Source of the DNA: JAISFI01 sp031552425
Lineage (GTDB): Bacteria; Bacteroidota; Bacteroidia; Bacteroidales; Azobacteroidaceae
DNA: 47,192 nucleotides
Assembly: GCA_031552425.1 (NCBI GenBank)
Contig: JAVBMM010000039.1
Location: 1 to 47,192 of the forward strand
Direction of reading: 5' to 3'
A program made the translations under genes and the position numbers. The notes under the pieces are model-generated. The model made no database searches. It was given only the letters and a program-made list of their open reading frames with translations, and was not told the DNA's origin. Shown here piece after piece: positions 18,199-27,441 of the stretch. How positions within the stretch are numbered: position 1 is the stretch's first letter; the number at the start of each line of letters is the position of its first letter.

Positions 18199-21100
18199 AT
18201 GCGAAAGACTTTTTATCGGTTTTTATTGGTTTGTTTATTATGCACCATAGGTCATTTTTCTCTTGTTGCGAAAGAAGATCCGGGTTTAGAAACCCCCGTA
18301 GTTAATGTAAATCCCCTGCCGGAGTACGATTATGCCAATTTGGATTATTTTATGACCCTTGGCATCGCCCGTACGCACAAAGGACGGCTATGGAATTGTT
18401 GGATATCGGGAGGAGATAGCGAGGAAGGCTTTTTGTTGATGAACAAAAGTGATGATAATGGTGAAACCTGGTCTAAGCCGATGTTGGTCATAGATCCGCA
18501 TGATAAAAAATTAAAAGAAAAACGGCGGGTACTTGTCGCGGTCCCTTGGGTAGATCCGGATGGGCGTTTATGGTTGTTTTTTGACCTGTCAATGAAAAAA
18601 TTCGACGGAAGGGCAGGAGTTTGGTATACTATCTGCGATAATCCGGATGCGAAAGAACCCGTTTGGTCAAAGCCTGTGCGTATTTGGCATGGGAGTGCAT
18701 TAAATAAGCCAACGGTTTTATCAGATGGTTCTTGGGTATTGCCTATTGTCTTGTGGCAAAAAGAAAGGATATGGGATCCTTACAAAAGTACTTATCTGGA
18801 TTTAGATAAAGAACGGAAAACTCAGGTTTTTGTCTCTAAGGATAAAGGAAAAACATGGGAGAAAAAAGGAGGTGTATTGTTCGAGGAAAGAACTTTTGAT
18901 GAAGTGCATATTACGGAATTGAAAGATGGCAGGCTTTGGATGACTTGTCGTGTAAAACGGGGAATAGATCAAAGTTTTTCAAACGATAAAGGGCTTACGT
19001 GGACAAAGCCTGTTTTCTTTTTACCGAACAACAGCGCCCGGCATTTTATCCGGAGATTGAAATCAGGAAATCTGCTTCTTGTTAAGAATGGAGAATTGGA
19101 TGAAGCAGCTTCCAAGAGGGTGCGATTAAAAGCCTATCTTTCTAAAGATGACGGAAAAACCTGGTTAGGAGGATTATCTATTGACGAGCGTACAAATGTT
19201 ACTTATCCTGATGGAGATCAAGCTCCCGATGGTACCATTTATGTTTCGTATGATTTGAGAGGAAAACAAATATTAATGGCACGTTTTAAGGAACAAGATG
19301 TAATAGATGGAGCATATAATTCTCCGGGGTCAAAAAACAAAATCGCATTGACTCCTGATTATAGTGTTTCGGGAATTAAACCACTGAATACTTATCCTTT
19401 GAATAGCCATGATATCAGTTGTTTGTTGCCATGGGGGCCATATTCCAAGAGGTATGCAGGAATCTCGCATATTCCACATAAGGATGAGGGATTAAGATTT
19501 GATTTTTCTGTTATGCCGGGATATTACCGCAATAAGCAGTTAGTTCCGCATGTACTTTTTGAATCTTCTTATTTTCCTTGGGATTTTTCTCCTTCCATGA
19601 AACGTATTACTTATCGTTATCAATTAGAATGGAAAGACAGGGTATATGTAGATGTTACCTATTATATGCTTGACAAATCGAGAGTGTTGGTGGAGATGAA
19701 AAGTGTAAATAACACAAGTATCAACCAAAATCTCATTTTCAATAACATGGCATATATTGATTATCCTGAATCGGCTTCTAAAATAGGGGTAAGCGGTGGA
19801 GATCATTTAAAATGGTATTCTGCCATTGATTATTCCGATTTGGATTTGGTGGTTAAAACTCCCCAGTATAATTTGGTGTATGATGGATGGATGCGTAATG
19901 AACAATCAAATGAATTGTCTGTAAGCCGGAGTGTGTTGGGAAAAGGATTCGGAAAAAATGCCGGAGATAAAGTCAGTTATAAAGTGACGGTAGGTGACAA
20001 AGAAGGGATATTACTTATCAGGTATTTGTCGGCAAAAGATAGCCAAGGTAAATTTTATTGTAAAGGATTAGTCGACGATACTATTACCTTGAAAGGAACC
20101 GGAAACTTTGAGCAATTAAAAGTTCCTTATCGTACCGAAAAAGAAGGAGAAGTTGAATTTTCTTTGCAGTCAGTTTCTCCAAATACCATTCAAATAGATG
20201 GTTTCTTTGTCGGAGGAAAGAATGATTTCAAGAATCTTTCTTTTGCGGAAAGGGTGCTTCCGTTTACGCCGGAATTGGAGAAGGGGAAAACCGGACAAGA
20301 TTTTATTTTGAAATATAAAGAAATCGATAGCTATTATGGGGTAGCATGGAACTACAAAGAATCTGAAATCCGGGAGGTATTGAATAGCGAATTAGAATCT
20401 TTTTTCAGGAGAAAAGTTCATGACCACGTATCGGAAAAACTAATAGGAGATAAAAATTGGCATTATACTAATGCTTTCCTGCGTCCGATTGTTCTGGCTC
20501 CTCATTCCGAACAAAAATTATACACATTGATAAGTGCCGGAGATAAAATGGCTGTAGAAAAGGATATCGAAGCGTTTCATAAAAATCCTAAATCTTATGT
20601 AGAAAAATCCGGTAAACTAGTTGGTTCGGAAGCTCCGGAAAAATTGTTGCCGGGTGGAAAAGAGTATTTATTCGGAAAACAATTATTACAGGCTTCTATT
20701 CTTTCCAATATTTCGTATCCGATTTATACACAAAGGGAATACATCCGACATTTTACTCCCGGGAAAAACTGGAATAGTTTGTATACTTGGGATTTAGGAT
20801 TTATTGCTTTGGGACTTCTGGATATAGATGAGGAAAAAGCTTTTGAGGCCATCAAAGCATATACTACCCCCGTAGGTAGCCAGTCGGCATTTATACATCA
20901 TGGAACCCCTATGCCTATACAGATGTTTGCTTATTTGGATTTGTGGAATAAAACGGAAAATAAAGAAATGTTGGCCTTTTTATATCCGAGGCTGAAACAA
21001 TATTATGATTTTATGGTAGGTAATAATCCGACTTCCACCACGCGTATGAAGGGTTCAAATTTGCTACGTACCTGGGATTATTTCTATAATTCGGGAGGAT

Positions 21101-22068
21101 GGGACGATTATCCTCCTCAGCAATATTTCCACAAAAAACAACCTGGAATTAAAGTAACTCCTGCCGTGTCTACCGCAGCATATATCAGGGCGGCGAAAAT
21201 ATTGAGGATGGCGGCAAAGGATTTAGGTTATAAACAAGATGTAAAAGAATATGATAAAGAGATCAAGATTTTTTCTGACGCATTACAAAAATACTCTTGG
21301 GATCCGGAAGCTGCTTACTTCAGTTATGTGTTACATAACGATAAAGAAGAAGCCGTAGGAGTATATAAATATGAAAAAGATCAGTCTAATTTTAATAAAG
21401 GATTAGATGGCGTATATCCTCTGATATCGGGAATATGTACTCCGGAACAAGAAGAAGCGCTTATTGCTCATCTGTTCTCGGAGAAAGAATTGTGGACTTC
21501 TGTAGGGATTTCTACTGTTGACCAATCTGCATCGTATTATAAAAATGACGGATATTGGAATGGCGCCGTATGGATGCCCCATCAATGGTCTATGTGGAAA
21601 GCGCTACTCGATTGCGGCAAAGGAGAATTGGCTTTCAAAATAGCTCAAAAGGCCTTACAGGTTTGGGAAAAAGAATGCCAAGAAAGTAATTATACTTTCG
21701 AGCATTTTATCATATCTTCTGGCAGAGGAGCCGGTTGGCATCAGTTTTCAGGATTATCTTGCCCCGTTATTAATTGGTTTGCATCTTATTACAAAGTAGG
21801 AAAGGTAACTACAGGTTTTGAGATCTGGATTGAAAATGCTGCTTTTAATGATGATTATACCGAATATAAAGTACAACTTCATTTGGATGATTCAACCAAG
21901 CCTCACATGAGGTCAATGTTAGTATGTCTTAATCCTGATTTTAAATATGCGGCTTCCTTTAACGGAAAACAGCTGCCTGTGAAATCGTATCATGCAGGTT
22001 TGTGTGAAATAACTTTACCTTCTACTAACTCCGGAGGAGAATTAAAAATAGTGAAAGAAAAAAAATAA
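18199..22068 (+). CDS. BNR beta-propeller fused to a GH63-like (alpha/alpha)6 glycosidase domain
   Basis: A 1289-aa secreted protein with a signal peptide (to about LVAKE). Residues about 30-380 form a sialidase-type propeller with four Asp-boxes: SDDNGETW near 84, SKDKGKTW near 213, SNDKGLTW near 261 and SKDDGKTW near 315. A beta-sandwich linker (about 395-650) follows. From about 850 to 1200 there is an (alpha/alpha)6 toroid with NSLYTWDLGF (857), TWDYFYNSGGWDDYPPQ (958), GYWNGAVWMPHQW (about 1117) and GAGWHQFSG. These match the catalytic segments of GH63/GH37-like glycosidases (often listed as MGH1-like). No FRIP motif or arginine triad was seen, so sialidase activity is doubtful. It probably removes two different sugars from the same oligosaccharide in the periplasm. 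The esterase gene follows after 10 nt. Confidence 0.82.
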   Translation: MRKTFYRFLLVCLLCTIGHFSLVAKEDPGLETPVVNVNPLPEYDYANLDYFMTLGIARTHKGRLWNCWISGGDSEEGFLLMNKSDDNGETWSKPMLVIDPHDKKLKEKRRVLVAVPWVDPDGRLWLFFDLSMKKFDGRAGVWYTICDNPDAKEPVWSKPVRIWHGSALNKPTVLSDGSWVLPIVLWQKERIWDPYKSTYLDLDKERKTQVFVSKDKGKTWEKKGGVLFEERTFDEVHITELKDGRLWMTCRVKRGIDQSFSNDKGLTWTKPVFFLPNNSARHFIRRLKSGNLLLVKNGELDEAASKRVRLKAYLSKDDGKTWLGGLSIDERTNVTYPDGDQAPDGTIYVSYDLRGKQILMARFKEQDVIDGAYNSPGSKNKIALTPDYSVSGIKPLNTYPLNSHDISCLLPWGPYSKRYAGISHIPHKDEGLRFDFSVMPGYYRNKQLVPHVLFESSYFPWDFSPSMKRITYRYQLEWKDRVYVDVTYYMLDKSRVLVEMKSVNNTSINQNLIFNNMAYIDYPESASKIGVSGGDHLKWYSAIDYSDLDLVVKTPQYNLVYDGWMRNEQSNELSVSRSVLGKGFGKNAGDKVSYKVTVGDKEGILLIRYLSAKDSQGKFYCKGLVDDTITLKGTGNFEQLKVPYRTEKEGEVEFSLQSVSPNTIQIDGFFVGGKNDFKNLSFAERVLPFTPELEKGKTGQDFILKYKEIDSYYGVAWNYKESEIREVLNSELESFFRRKVHDHVSEKLIGDKNWHYTNAFLRPIVLAPHSEQKLYTLISAGDKMAVEKDIEAFHKNPKSYVEKSGKLVGSEAPEKLLPGGKEYLFGKQLLQASILSNISYPIYTQREYIRHFTPGKNWNSLYTWDLGFIALGLLDIDEEKAFEAIKAYTTPVGSQSAFIHHGTPMPIQMFAYLDLWNKTENKEMLAFLYPRLKQYYDFMVGNNPTSTTRMKGSNLLRTWDYFYNSGGWDDYPPQQYFHKKQPGIKVTPAVSTAAYIRAAKILRMAAKDLGYKQDVKEYDKEIKIFSDALQKYSWDPEAAYFSYVLHNDKEEAVGVYKYEKDQSNFNKGLDGVYPLISGICTPEQEEALIAHLFSEKELWTSVGISTVDQSASYYKNDGYWNGAVWMPHQWSMWKALLDCGKGELAFKIAQKALQVWEKECQESNYTFEHFIISSGRGAGWHQFSGLSCPVINWFASYYKVGKVTTGFEIWIENAAFNDDYTEYKVQLHLDDSTKPHMRSMLVCLNPDFKYAASFNGKQLPVKSYHAGLCEITLPSTNSGGELKIVKEKK

Positions 22069-22078
22069 TAAAAATCTT

Positions 22079-23569
22079 ATGAAGAAAATATTGATTAGTT
22101 TAGTATTAGTCTTTACATGGTATAACGGAAATCTGAAAGCAGAAATTCAACTTCCAGCACTTATTTCAGACCACATGGTCTTAAAACAAAAATCATCAAC
22201 TCCTTTGTGGGGAACAGAGATCCCTCGAACTCAAGTTACAGTGGAAACAAGTTGGAATAATAAAAAATATACCACTACTACAGATGAACAAGGAAATTGG
22301 ATGCTTTCCGTTCAGACTCCTCAAGCCGGAGGTCCTTATGTGATTCGCTTTTCAGGTACTAATAAAATAGAGATTCAAGATGTGTGGATCGGTGAAGTTT
22401 GGCTGAGTTCCGGACAATCTAATATGGTTTTCGAAATGAGAAGTGATGTTCATGCTGAAAAGTATATCCCTCTTGCAAATAATCCTCAAATAAGGCTTTT
22501 TAAGATAGAAAAGCAAAAAAATTACAAAATAATGCGCACATTTCCGGATAGTACCACCTGGAGAATATGTACTCCTGAATCGGTGAAGAAATTTTCGGCG
22601 ATGACTTATTATTTTGCAAATGAACTGCAAAAGAAATTAAATGTTCCCGTAGGAGTTATTAATGCTTCCTGGGGAGGTTCTCCTATAGAAGCCTGGATTC
22701 CTACGGCAATTATTAAGTCGGATACGATTCTTCAACGTTCTGTTACCCGTTGGGAAGGATGGAAAAGAAGTTATAAAAGGGATACTCTTAAATATGCTAA
22801 AGAAGAAGCTGCTTATCAAAAGGATGAATCTCTTAAAAAACCGGAACTGCCTCGAAGTATGTATATGATGAAGCGTAAGCATCGGCAATACGGAGTTTTA
22901 TATAATGGGATGATTGCTCCCTGCACTCCCTATGCTTTATCAGGAATACTCTGGTATCAGGGAACATCTAATGTGGGATATGCAGATGAATACGAACGTC
23001 AACTGAATGCTTTGATCACATCATGGAGAGATACCTTTAAATGCCAGGATTTACCCGTTATTGTAGGGCAACTTACTGCTTATAGATATGATCCGGAAAA
23101 AGCGTATGTTTTGCGTGAGGCTCAATTGAATCAAAGGAAACTACCTGATACTTATGTATTTTGTTCCATGGATCATGGAGATTTAAAAGATGTGCACCCT
23201 ACTAACAAACAACCGTATGGACAACGATTTGCTTATCTGGCTTTAAATAAAGTTTATGGTATGAAGGATGTCGCTTGTATGTGTCCTTCTTTGAAAGATG
23301 CAAAAATAGAAAAAGGACAAATTGTTATTTCTTTCAATGACGGAGAAGGCTTGTATATAAAAGGAGATATTCAGGAAAATCTGTTCATTGCCGGGGAAGA
23401 TGGAGATTTTGTTCCTGCAAAGGCAAAAATAACTAATGGTAAATTGGTTGTTTATTTTCCTAAAGAACTTAGACCGACTCAAGTCCGCTATTTATACAAT
23501 AACACGGGAACAGTGAATCTTTATAATAAATACAATCTTCCGGCATTCCCATTCAGGGTGTCTTTGTGA
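22079..23569 (+). CDS. SGNH carbohydrate esterase, sialate O-acetylesterase family
   Basis: A 496-aa protein with a signal peptide (about 1-21) and the layout of the bacterial sialate O-acetylesterase family. Block I is WLSSGQSNM with nucleophile Ser114. It also has INASWGGSPIEAW and GILWYQGTSN (block III-like), and the catalytic-histidine segment DVHPTN with His373. It should remove O-acetyl groups from a glycan in the periplasm. The family name reflects its first member only. Nothing else here concerns sialic acid, so the acetyl group is more likely on the uronate-containing target of this PUL. It is co-transcribed with the propeller/GH63-like gene. Confidence 0.88.
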   Translation: MKKILISLVLVFTWYNGNLKAEIQLPALISDHMVLKQKSSTPLWGTEIPRTQVTVETSWNNKKYTTTTDEQGNWMLSVQTPQAGGPYVIRFSGTNKIEIQDVWIGEVWLSSGQSNMVFEMRSDVHAEKYIPLANNPQIRLFKIEKQKNYKIMRTFPDSTTWRICTPESVKKFSAMTYYFANELQKKLNVPVGVINASWGGSPIEAWIPTAIIKSDTILQRSVTRWEGWKRSYKRDTLKYAKEEAAYQKDESLKKPELPRSMYMMKRKHRQYGVLYNGMIAPCTPYALSGILWYQGTSNVGYADEYERQLNALITSWRDTFKCQDLPVIVGQLTAYRYDPEKAYVLREAQLNQRKLPDTYVFCSMDHGDLKDVHPTNKQPYGQRFAYLALNKVYGMKDVACMCPSLKDAKIEKGQIVISFNDGEGLYIKGDIQENLFIAGEDGDFVPAKAKITNGKLVVYFPKELRPTQVRYLYNNTGTVNLYNKYNLPAFPFRVSL

Positions 23570-23603
23570 AGAAAATTTGATTTTGACACATCTTCAAAAT
23601 AAT

Positions 23604-23787
23604 GGCCTCGGGCAAATGGCGTTATGTTCTAATTTCGAGCATAGTGAGCTTTATCAAATAATACCTTGATGTCGAAAAGCTGCCCGAAGCGAAAGAGCCA
23701 AAGGCGATTGAGTAAGTTCTTTTCGACAAAGCCCCTTTTTATCAAGAAAAAAGGAATGGTTTCTAAGGCACCAGTCTTGATTTTTTG
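23604..23787 (+). repeat. Structured intergenic repeat, mosaic copy C
   Basis: It occupies the 272-nt gap after the esterase gene. The head (23604-23623) matches copy B and, inverted, copy E at 38598. The middle holds a 9-bp perfect stem GTCGAAAAG/CTTTTCGAC (23671-23679 with 23719-23727) enclosing AAGCGAAAGAGC and CGATTGAG. The tail matches the 32853-32920 copy and ends CAGTCTTGATTTTTTG like 46469-46483. Confidence 0.8.
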
Positions 23788-23813
23788 TAATTCAAAAAGT
23801 TAAAGTATCTTTG
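23784..23813 (+). promoter_or_regulatory. Promoter of the stand-alone BNR gene
   Basis: TTTG (23784-23787), an 18-nt spacer and TATCTTTG (23806-23813) fit the Bacteroidetes sigma consensus. The expected start is about 23820, leaving a leader of roughly 20 nt. The -33 box lies in the last bases of the repeat copy before it. Confidence 0.7.
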
Positions 23814-23841
23814 ATTTCTAAATTTAATAGATAAATCTACA

Positions 23842-24984
23842 ATGAAAAAAACAAGTTTGCTATTCAGTATCATTCTTTTCTTAACTACTCTACAAGTCAA
23901 GGGACAAACAAAGTCGTTTATGGATCCGCCGGAAATAATAAAAAATCCGAAAAATGTTCCTGAATATTCTTCCCGGATTCGCAAATTTACAGGTATATCA
24001 AGCATGACAGTCACTCCTGAAGGGCGATTATGGGCTACTTGGTATTCAGGAATAACCCCCGGGGAAGATACGAACAATTATGTTGTATTGGCTACCAGTA
24101 CAGATAAAGGCAACAGCTGGGAAGAAGTATTGGTTGTAGACCCCGATGGGAAAGGACCCGTAAGATCGTTTGATCCGGAAATATGGATAGCTCCGGATAA
24201 TTCGTTATGGCTTTTTTGGGCACAACATATCAAAGAAGAAAAGACCAAAGCAGGTGTTTGGGCCATTAAGACATACGACATGGAAAGTTCATCGCCAGAA
24301 TGGACTACTCCCACACGCATAACAGATGGAGTAATGATGTGCAAGCCAACAGTTTTATCAACCGGTGAGTGGATATTGCCAGTATCAACATGGTTTGTTG
24401 CTGAAAGTGCAAAAGCCGTAGTTTCAGCAGATAAAGGTAAGACATGGAAAGTAAACGGAGGATGCACAGTTCCGGAAGATGCAATACGATTTGACGAACA
24501 TATGTTTGTTGAGAAAAAAGATGGTTCTTTATGGTTGTGGATTCGAACTAAAAAGGGAATCGGTGAATCTATCTCTAAAGACAAAGGTAAGACATGGACT
24601 CCATTAAAATATTTACCTATTAAACATACTAACTCCCGCTTTTTTGTAAGGAGATTACAATCAGGTAATTTATTGCTTGTTAAACATGGGCCTATTAATG
24701 AAAAGACAGACAGAACTCATTTAATGGCCTTTATTTCAAAAGATGATGGTGAAACATGGTCAAAAGGATTATTGATCGATGAAAGATACAAAATATCTTA
24801 TCCTGACGGACAACAATCCAAAGACGGTTATATTCATATAACATACGACTATAACCGGAAAGCAGAACAAACAATTTATTACACCAAGTTCAAGGAAGAA
24901 GATATACTTTCCGGTGATTATGATTCGAAAATCATGGAAGTGTTCAGAAACAGGAAAATTATTAGTAAAGGGGGCGAACAATAA
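23842..24984 (+). CDS. Secreted BNR/Asp-box beta-propeller protein
   Basis: A 380-aa protein with a signal peptide (ending near VKGQ) and a six-bladed sialidase-type propeller bearing Asp-boxes STDKGNSW, SADKGKTW, SKDKGKTW and SKDDGETW. It matches the N-terminal propeller of the large fusion protein encoded at 18199-22068, sharing KPTVLS.G.W.LP and SGNLLLVK segments, so the two are paralogues. No FRIP motif is visible, so the default label exo-alpha-sialidase is not supported. Related propellers in other PULs act on rhamnose-glucuronate linkages. It has its own promoter and ends the PUL. Confidence 0.85.
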   Translation: MKKTSLLFSIILFLTTLQVKGQTKSFMDPPEIIKNPKNVPEYSSRIRKFTGISSMTVTPEGRLWATWYSGITPGEDTNNYVVLATSTDKGNSWEEVLVVDPDGKGPVRSFDPEIWIAPDNSLWLFWAQHIKEEKTKAGVWAIKTYDMESSSPEWTTPTRITDGVMMCKPTVLSTGEWILPVSTWFVAESAKAVVSADKGKTWKVNGGCTVPEDAIRFDEHMFVEKKDGSLWLWIRTKKGIGESISKDKGKTWTPLKYLPIKHTNSRFFVRRLQSGNLLLVKHGPINEKTDRTHLMAFISKDDGETWSKGLLIDERYKISYPDGQQSKDGYIHITYDYNRKAEQTIYYTKFKEEDILSGDYDSKIMEVFRNRKIISKGGEQ

Positions 24985-25096
24985 TTATTAGAAAACTATT
25001 ACCTTTTATAAACTCACATTAGTTTAATGAAGAGTTTTTTACTATCAAAAAGCAATTATTTCTTATTCAATAGGCCTTTAGAAAAATTGTTTTAAT

Positions 25097-25127
25097 TTTG
25101 TTTTACCGATGTAATGGTGTATTTTTG
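25097..25127 (+). promoter_or_regulatory. Promoter of the surface-polysaccharide operon
   Basis: TTTG (25097-25100), a 19-nt spacer and TATTTTTG (25120-25127) form a complete Bacteroidetes promoter. Transcription should start near 25133, about 60 nt before the first glycosyltransferase start. Confidence 0.72.
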
Positions 25128-25194
25128 TTTCAAAATTGCGTGAACTAAGATAATATAATTAAGAGAATTAGTTTTGAAAAATAAGAATCCGGAG

Positions 25195-26436
25195 ATGAAA
25201 AATGTTTTGATTATTTGTGATACTTTTCCTCCTGCATTTGCTCCCCGGATGGGATATTTATGTAAATATCTTCCTGAATATGGTTGGAATCCCATCATAA
25301 TAACTGAAAAGCAGCCGCATAATATTTATCCGGAGTTGGCGGAGGATAGGAGTATTACCTATATCAATTACTACCAATCAACTAATAAATTCATCCAACA
25401 ACTAAAATACACGTTTGTCTTTCTTGCTGATTTTTTCTTTGATTATAAAAATATTGCGATTAAACGAACAGCTCAAAAAATCATAGAAAAACAAAAAATC
25501 TCTCTGATACTTTCAAGTACTTATCGTGTTTTTCCGGTGAAAGCAGCCTGCCAATTGAGCAAAAAAAACAGTTTGCCCATCGTGATGGATTTGAGGGATA
25601 TTGTAGAACAATTTCCCAAAAATGAACATGTCAGTAAACAATTTTCTCACTCAAAATGGTTGAACAGGATTATCTCATCACTTATTACCCGGAAACTTCT
25701 AAGGCAACGTAATGTGGTATTGAAAAAGGCTGATTATGTTACTACTGTATCCGAATTTCATGTAAGAACACTGAAAAAATACAATGAACATGTTACTTTG
25801 ATCTATAATGGTTATGATCCGGAATTATTTTTCCCGAAAAGAATACAGTCACCGGTATTTACTATTGTTTATACAGGAAGAATTTTAAGCCTTGAAATGG
25901 AAGACCCTTCTTTGTTATTTCAAGCTGTTTCAAGTCTTTCAAAAAAAGGTGTTTTAAATTCCCAAGATTTCCGGATACAATTTTATACTGATGAAAAAAC
26001 AAAAAGGATCATACAAGGACTATCAGAAAAATATGGGGTAGAGATATTTGTTGATTGTTATGATATGGTACAATCTTCTTTTGTTCCCGGTATTTTACAT
26101 AATTCTTCTATATTATTATTGTTGACGAATAAAGCAGAAACAGGTTCCAGGGGTATTATGACCACTAAATTTTTCGAATATTTAGCCGTGGAAAAACCTA
26201 TTTTATGTGTAAGGAATGATGAAGATTGTTTGCAAGAACACATCATAAAATCTCAATCAGGCATTTCAGCAGATACTGTAGAGCAAGTGGAAAATTATAT
26301 CATGGAGAAATATACGGAATGGAAAGAAAACGGATACACACACCAACAAACAAATAAAACATTTGTAGAACAATTTTCAAGAAAGATTCAGGCAAAAGAA
26401 TATATTTCCATATTTGAATCGTTGCTCCAACAATAA
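25195..26436 (+). CDS. GT-B glycosyltransferase (family 4-like)
   Basis: About 413 aa with no signal peptide. The N-terminal half begins MKNVLIICDTFPPAFAPRMGYL, like the acceptor-binding Rossmann domain of GT4 enzymes. The C-terminal half has LIYNGYDPELF, FTIVYTGRI and the nucleotide-sugar-binding segment TTKFFEYLAVEKPIL with its glutamate. ATG 25195 was chosen over an in-frame TTG at 25174, because GGAG sits just before it and homologous proteins begin at this methionine. It probably adds a sugar to a lipid-linked surface polysaccharide or O-antigen. Donor and acceptor cannot be read. Confidence 0.85.
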   Translation: MKNVLIICDTFPPAFAPRMGYLCKYLPEYGWNPIIITEKQPHNIYPELAEDRSITYINYYQSTNKFIQQLKYTFVFLADFFFDYKNIAIKRTAQKIIEKQKISLILSSTYRVFPVKAACQLSKKNSLPIVMDLRDIVEQFPKNEHVSKQFSHSKWLNRIISSLITRKLLRQRNVVLKKADYVTTVSEFHVRTLKKYNEHVTLIYNGYDPELFFPKRIQSPVFTIVYTGRILSLEMEDPSLLFQAVSSLSKKGVLNSQDFRIQFYTDEKTKRIIQGLSEKYGVEIFVDCYDMVQSSFVPGILHNSSILLLLTNKAETGSRGIMTTKFFEYLAVEKPILCVRNDEDCLQEHIIKSQSGISADTVEQVENYIMEKYTEWKENGYTHQQTNKTFVEQFSRKIQAKEYISIFESLLQQ

Positions 26437-26453
26437 AACCGCATAATATTGGT

Positions 26454-26461
26454 TATATTTG
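26454..26461 (+). promoter_or_regulatory. Possible secondary promoter -7 box
   Basis: TATATTTG fits TAnnTTTG 47 nt before the family 2 glycosyltransferase start. No TTTG lies at the right upstream distance, so it may be chance in AT-rich DNA. Confidence 0.3.
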
Positions 26462-26507
26462 TATCGCAATAAGAATTTTTTTCTATGATTGTATAGCATA
26501 TAAGAGT

Positions 26508-27413
26508 ATGATATCTATTTGCATACCAGTATATAATTTCAATGTTACCGAGCTTGTAAAATCGTTGCAGGAAGAAGCTGAGACTTTAAATATACCATAC
26601 GAAATACTCATTTCCGATAACAACTCCGAAGAAAAATTTCGCGAAGAAAATAGTTTATTATCAGCACTCCCGAATGTAAATTATATGCAATCGGAAATTA
26701 ATCTTGGAAGAACAGGAAACCGTAATCTTTTATTCAAAACATCAAAATTTTCCTATATTCTTTTTATGGATTGTGATTCAAAAGTTGTAAAAAAGGATTA
26801 TTTGAAGAATTTTTTACCTTATTGTATCCCGGGAATTGTTTGTTCAGGAGGAAGGGCTTATTTGGATGAACCGGTGGAAGACAAATTTCTGTTGCATGAT
26901 AGAGTGGGAAAAGCAAAAGAAAGTTTTTCAGCTGAACAACGGTCTAAAAACCCGAATAACAGCTTTATGTCTTGTAACTTTTTGATTGACAAAAGAATAT
27001 TTGATGTTGTAAAATTTGATGAAAGACTACAAGGATATTGTAATGAAGATACGCTATTCGGTATAGAACTCAAGAAGAAAGGTATTATCATTCAGCATAT
27101 AGATAATCCGTTATATCATATAGGATTGGAACCGGCAGATGTATTTTTGTCCAAGATTGAAGATGGACTTCGTAATTACCATAAAATCAATCAACTGTAT
27201 AATAATGATCCTGTATTTATAGATTCTTGTAAGATACTGAAATTGCAAAAATATTTAAAAATATTTTATCTTCACAAAGTGTGTAAATCCCTTTTTTCTA
27301 CATTCAGAAAAAAAATGTACAATCATTTAACAGGAGCTAATCCTCATTTATCGATATATGATTTATATAAATTGGGATATCTATGTTATGTGGAAGATGC
27401 TCAACTTAAATAA
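26508..27413 (+). CDS. Family 2 glycosyltransferase
   Basis: A 301-aa cytoplasmic GT-A enzyme. ISICIPVYNF starts the nucleotide-binding fold, ISDNNS and NLGRTGNRN follow, and FMDCDSK supplies the metal-binding DxD-like motif. A later EDTLFGIELKKKG segment matches the acidic catalytic-base region of GT2 enzymes. It is the second transferase of the CDP-sugar operon and may transfer the 6-deoxyhexose made by the next four gene products, but the order of transfer is inference. Confidence 0.88.
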   Translation: MISICIPVYNFNVTELVKSLQEEAETLNIPYEILISDNNSEEKFREENSLLSALPNVNYMQSEINLGRTGNRNLLFKTSKFSYILFMDCDSKVVKKDYLKNFLPYCIPGIVCSGGRAYLDEPVEDKFLLHDRVGKAKESFSAEQRSKNPNNSFMSCNFLIDKRIFDVVKFDERLQGYCNEDTLFGIELKKKGIIIQHIDNPLYHIGLEPADVFLSKIEDGLRNYHKINQLYNNDPVFIDSCKILKLQKYLKIFYLHKVCKSLFSTFRKKMYNHLTGANPHLSIYDLYKLGYLCYVEDAQLK

Positions 27414-27441
27414 TTTGTTTGTTACCCTAAAATAAGATCAG

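Noticed and set aside
24078..24584. A 168-codon minus-strand frame inside the stand-alone BNR gene.
   Set aside because: It lies wholly antisense to a gene with a signal peptide and four Asp-boxes, and its protein shows no recognisable motif.
23842..24984. Sialidase (neuraminidase) function for the BNR proteins.
   Set aside because: Asp-boxes alone do not define sialidases. No FRIP motif or arginine triad was seen and no sialic acid uptake or catabolic gene is in the window.
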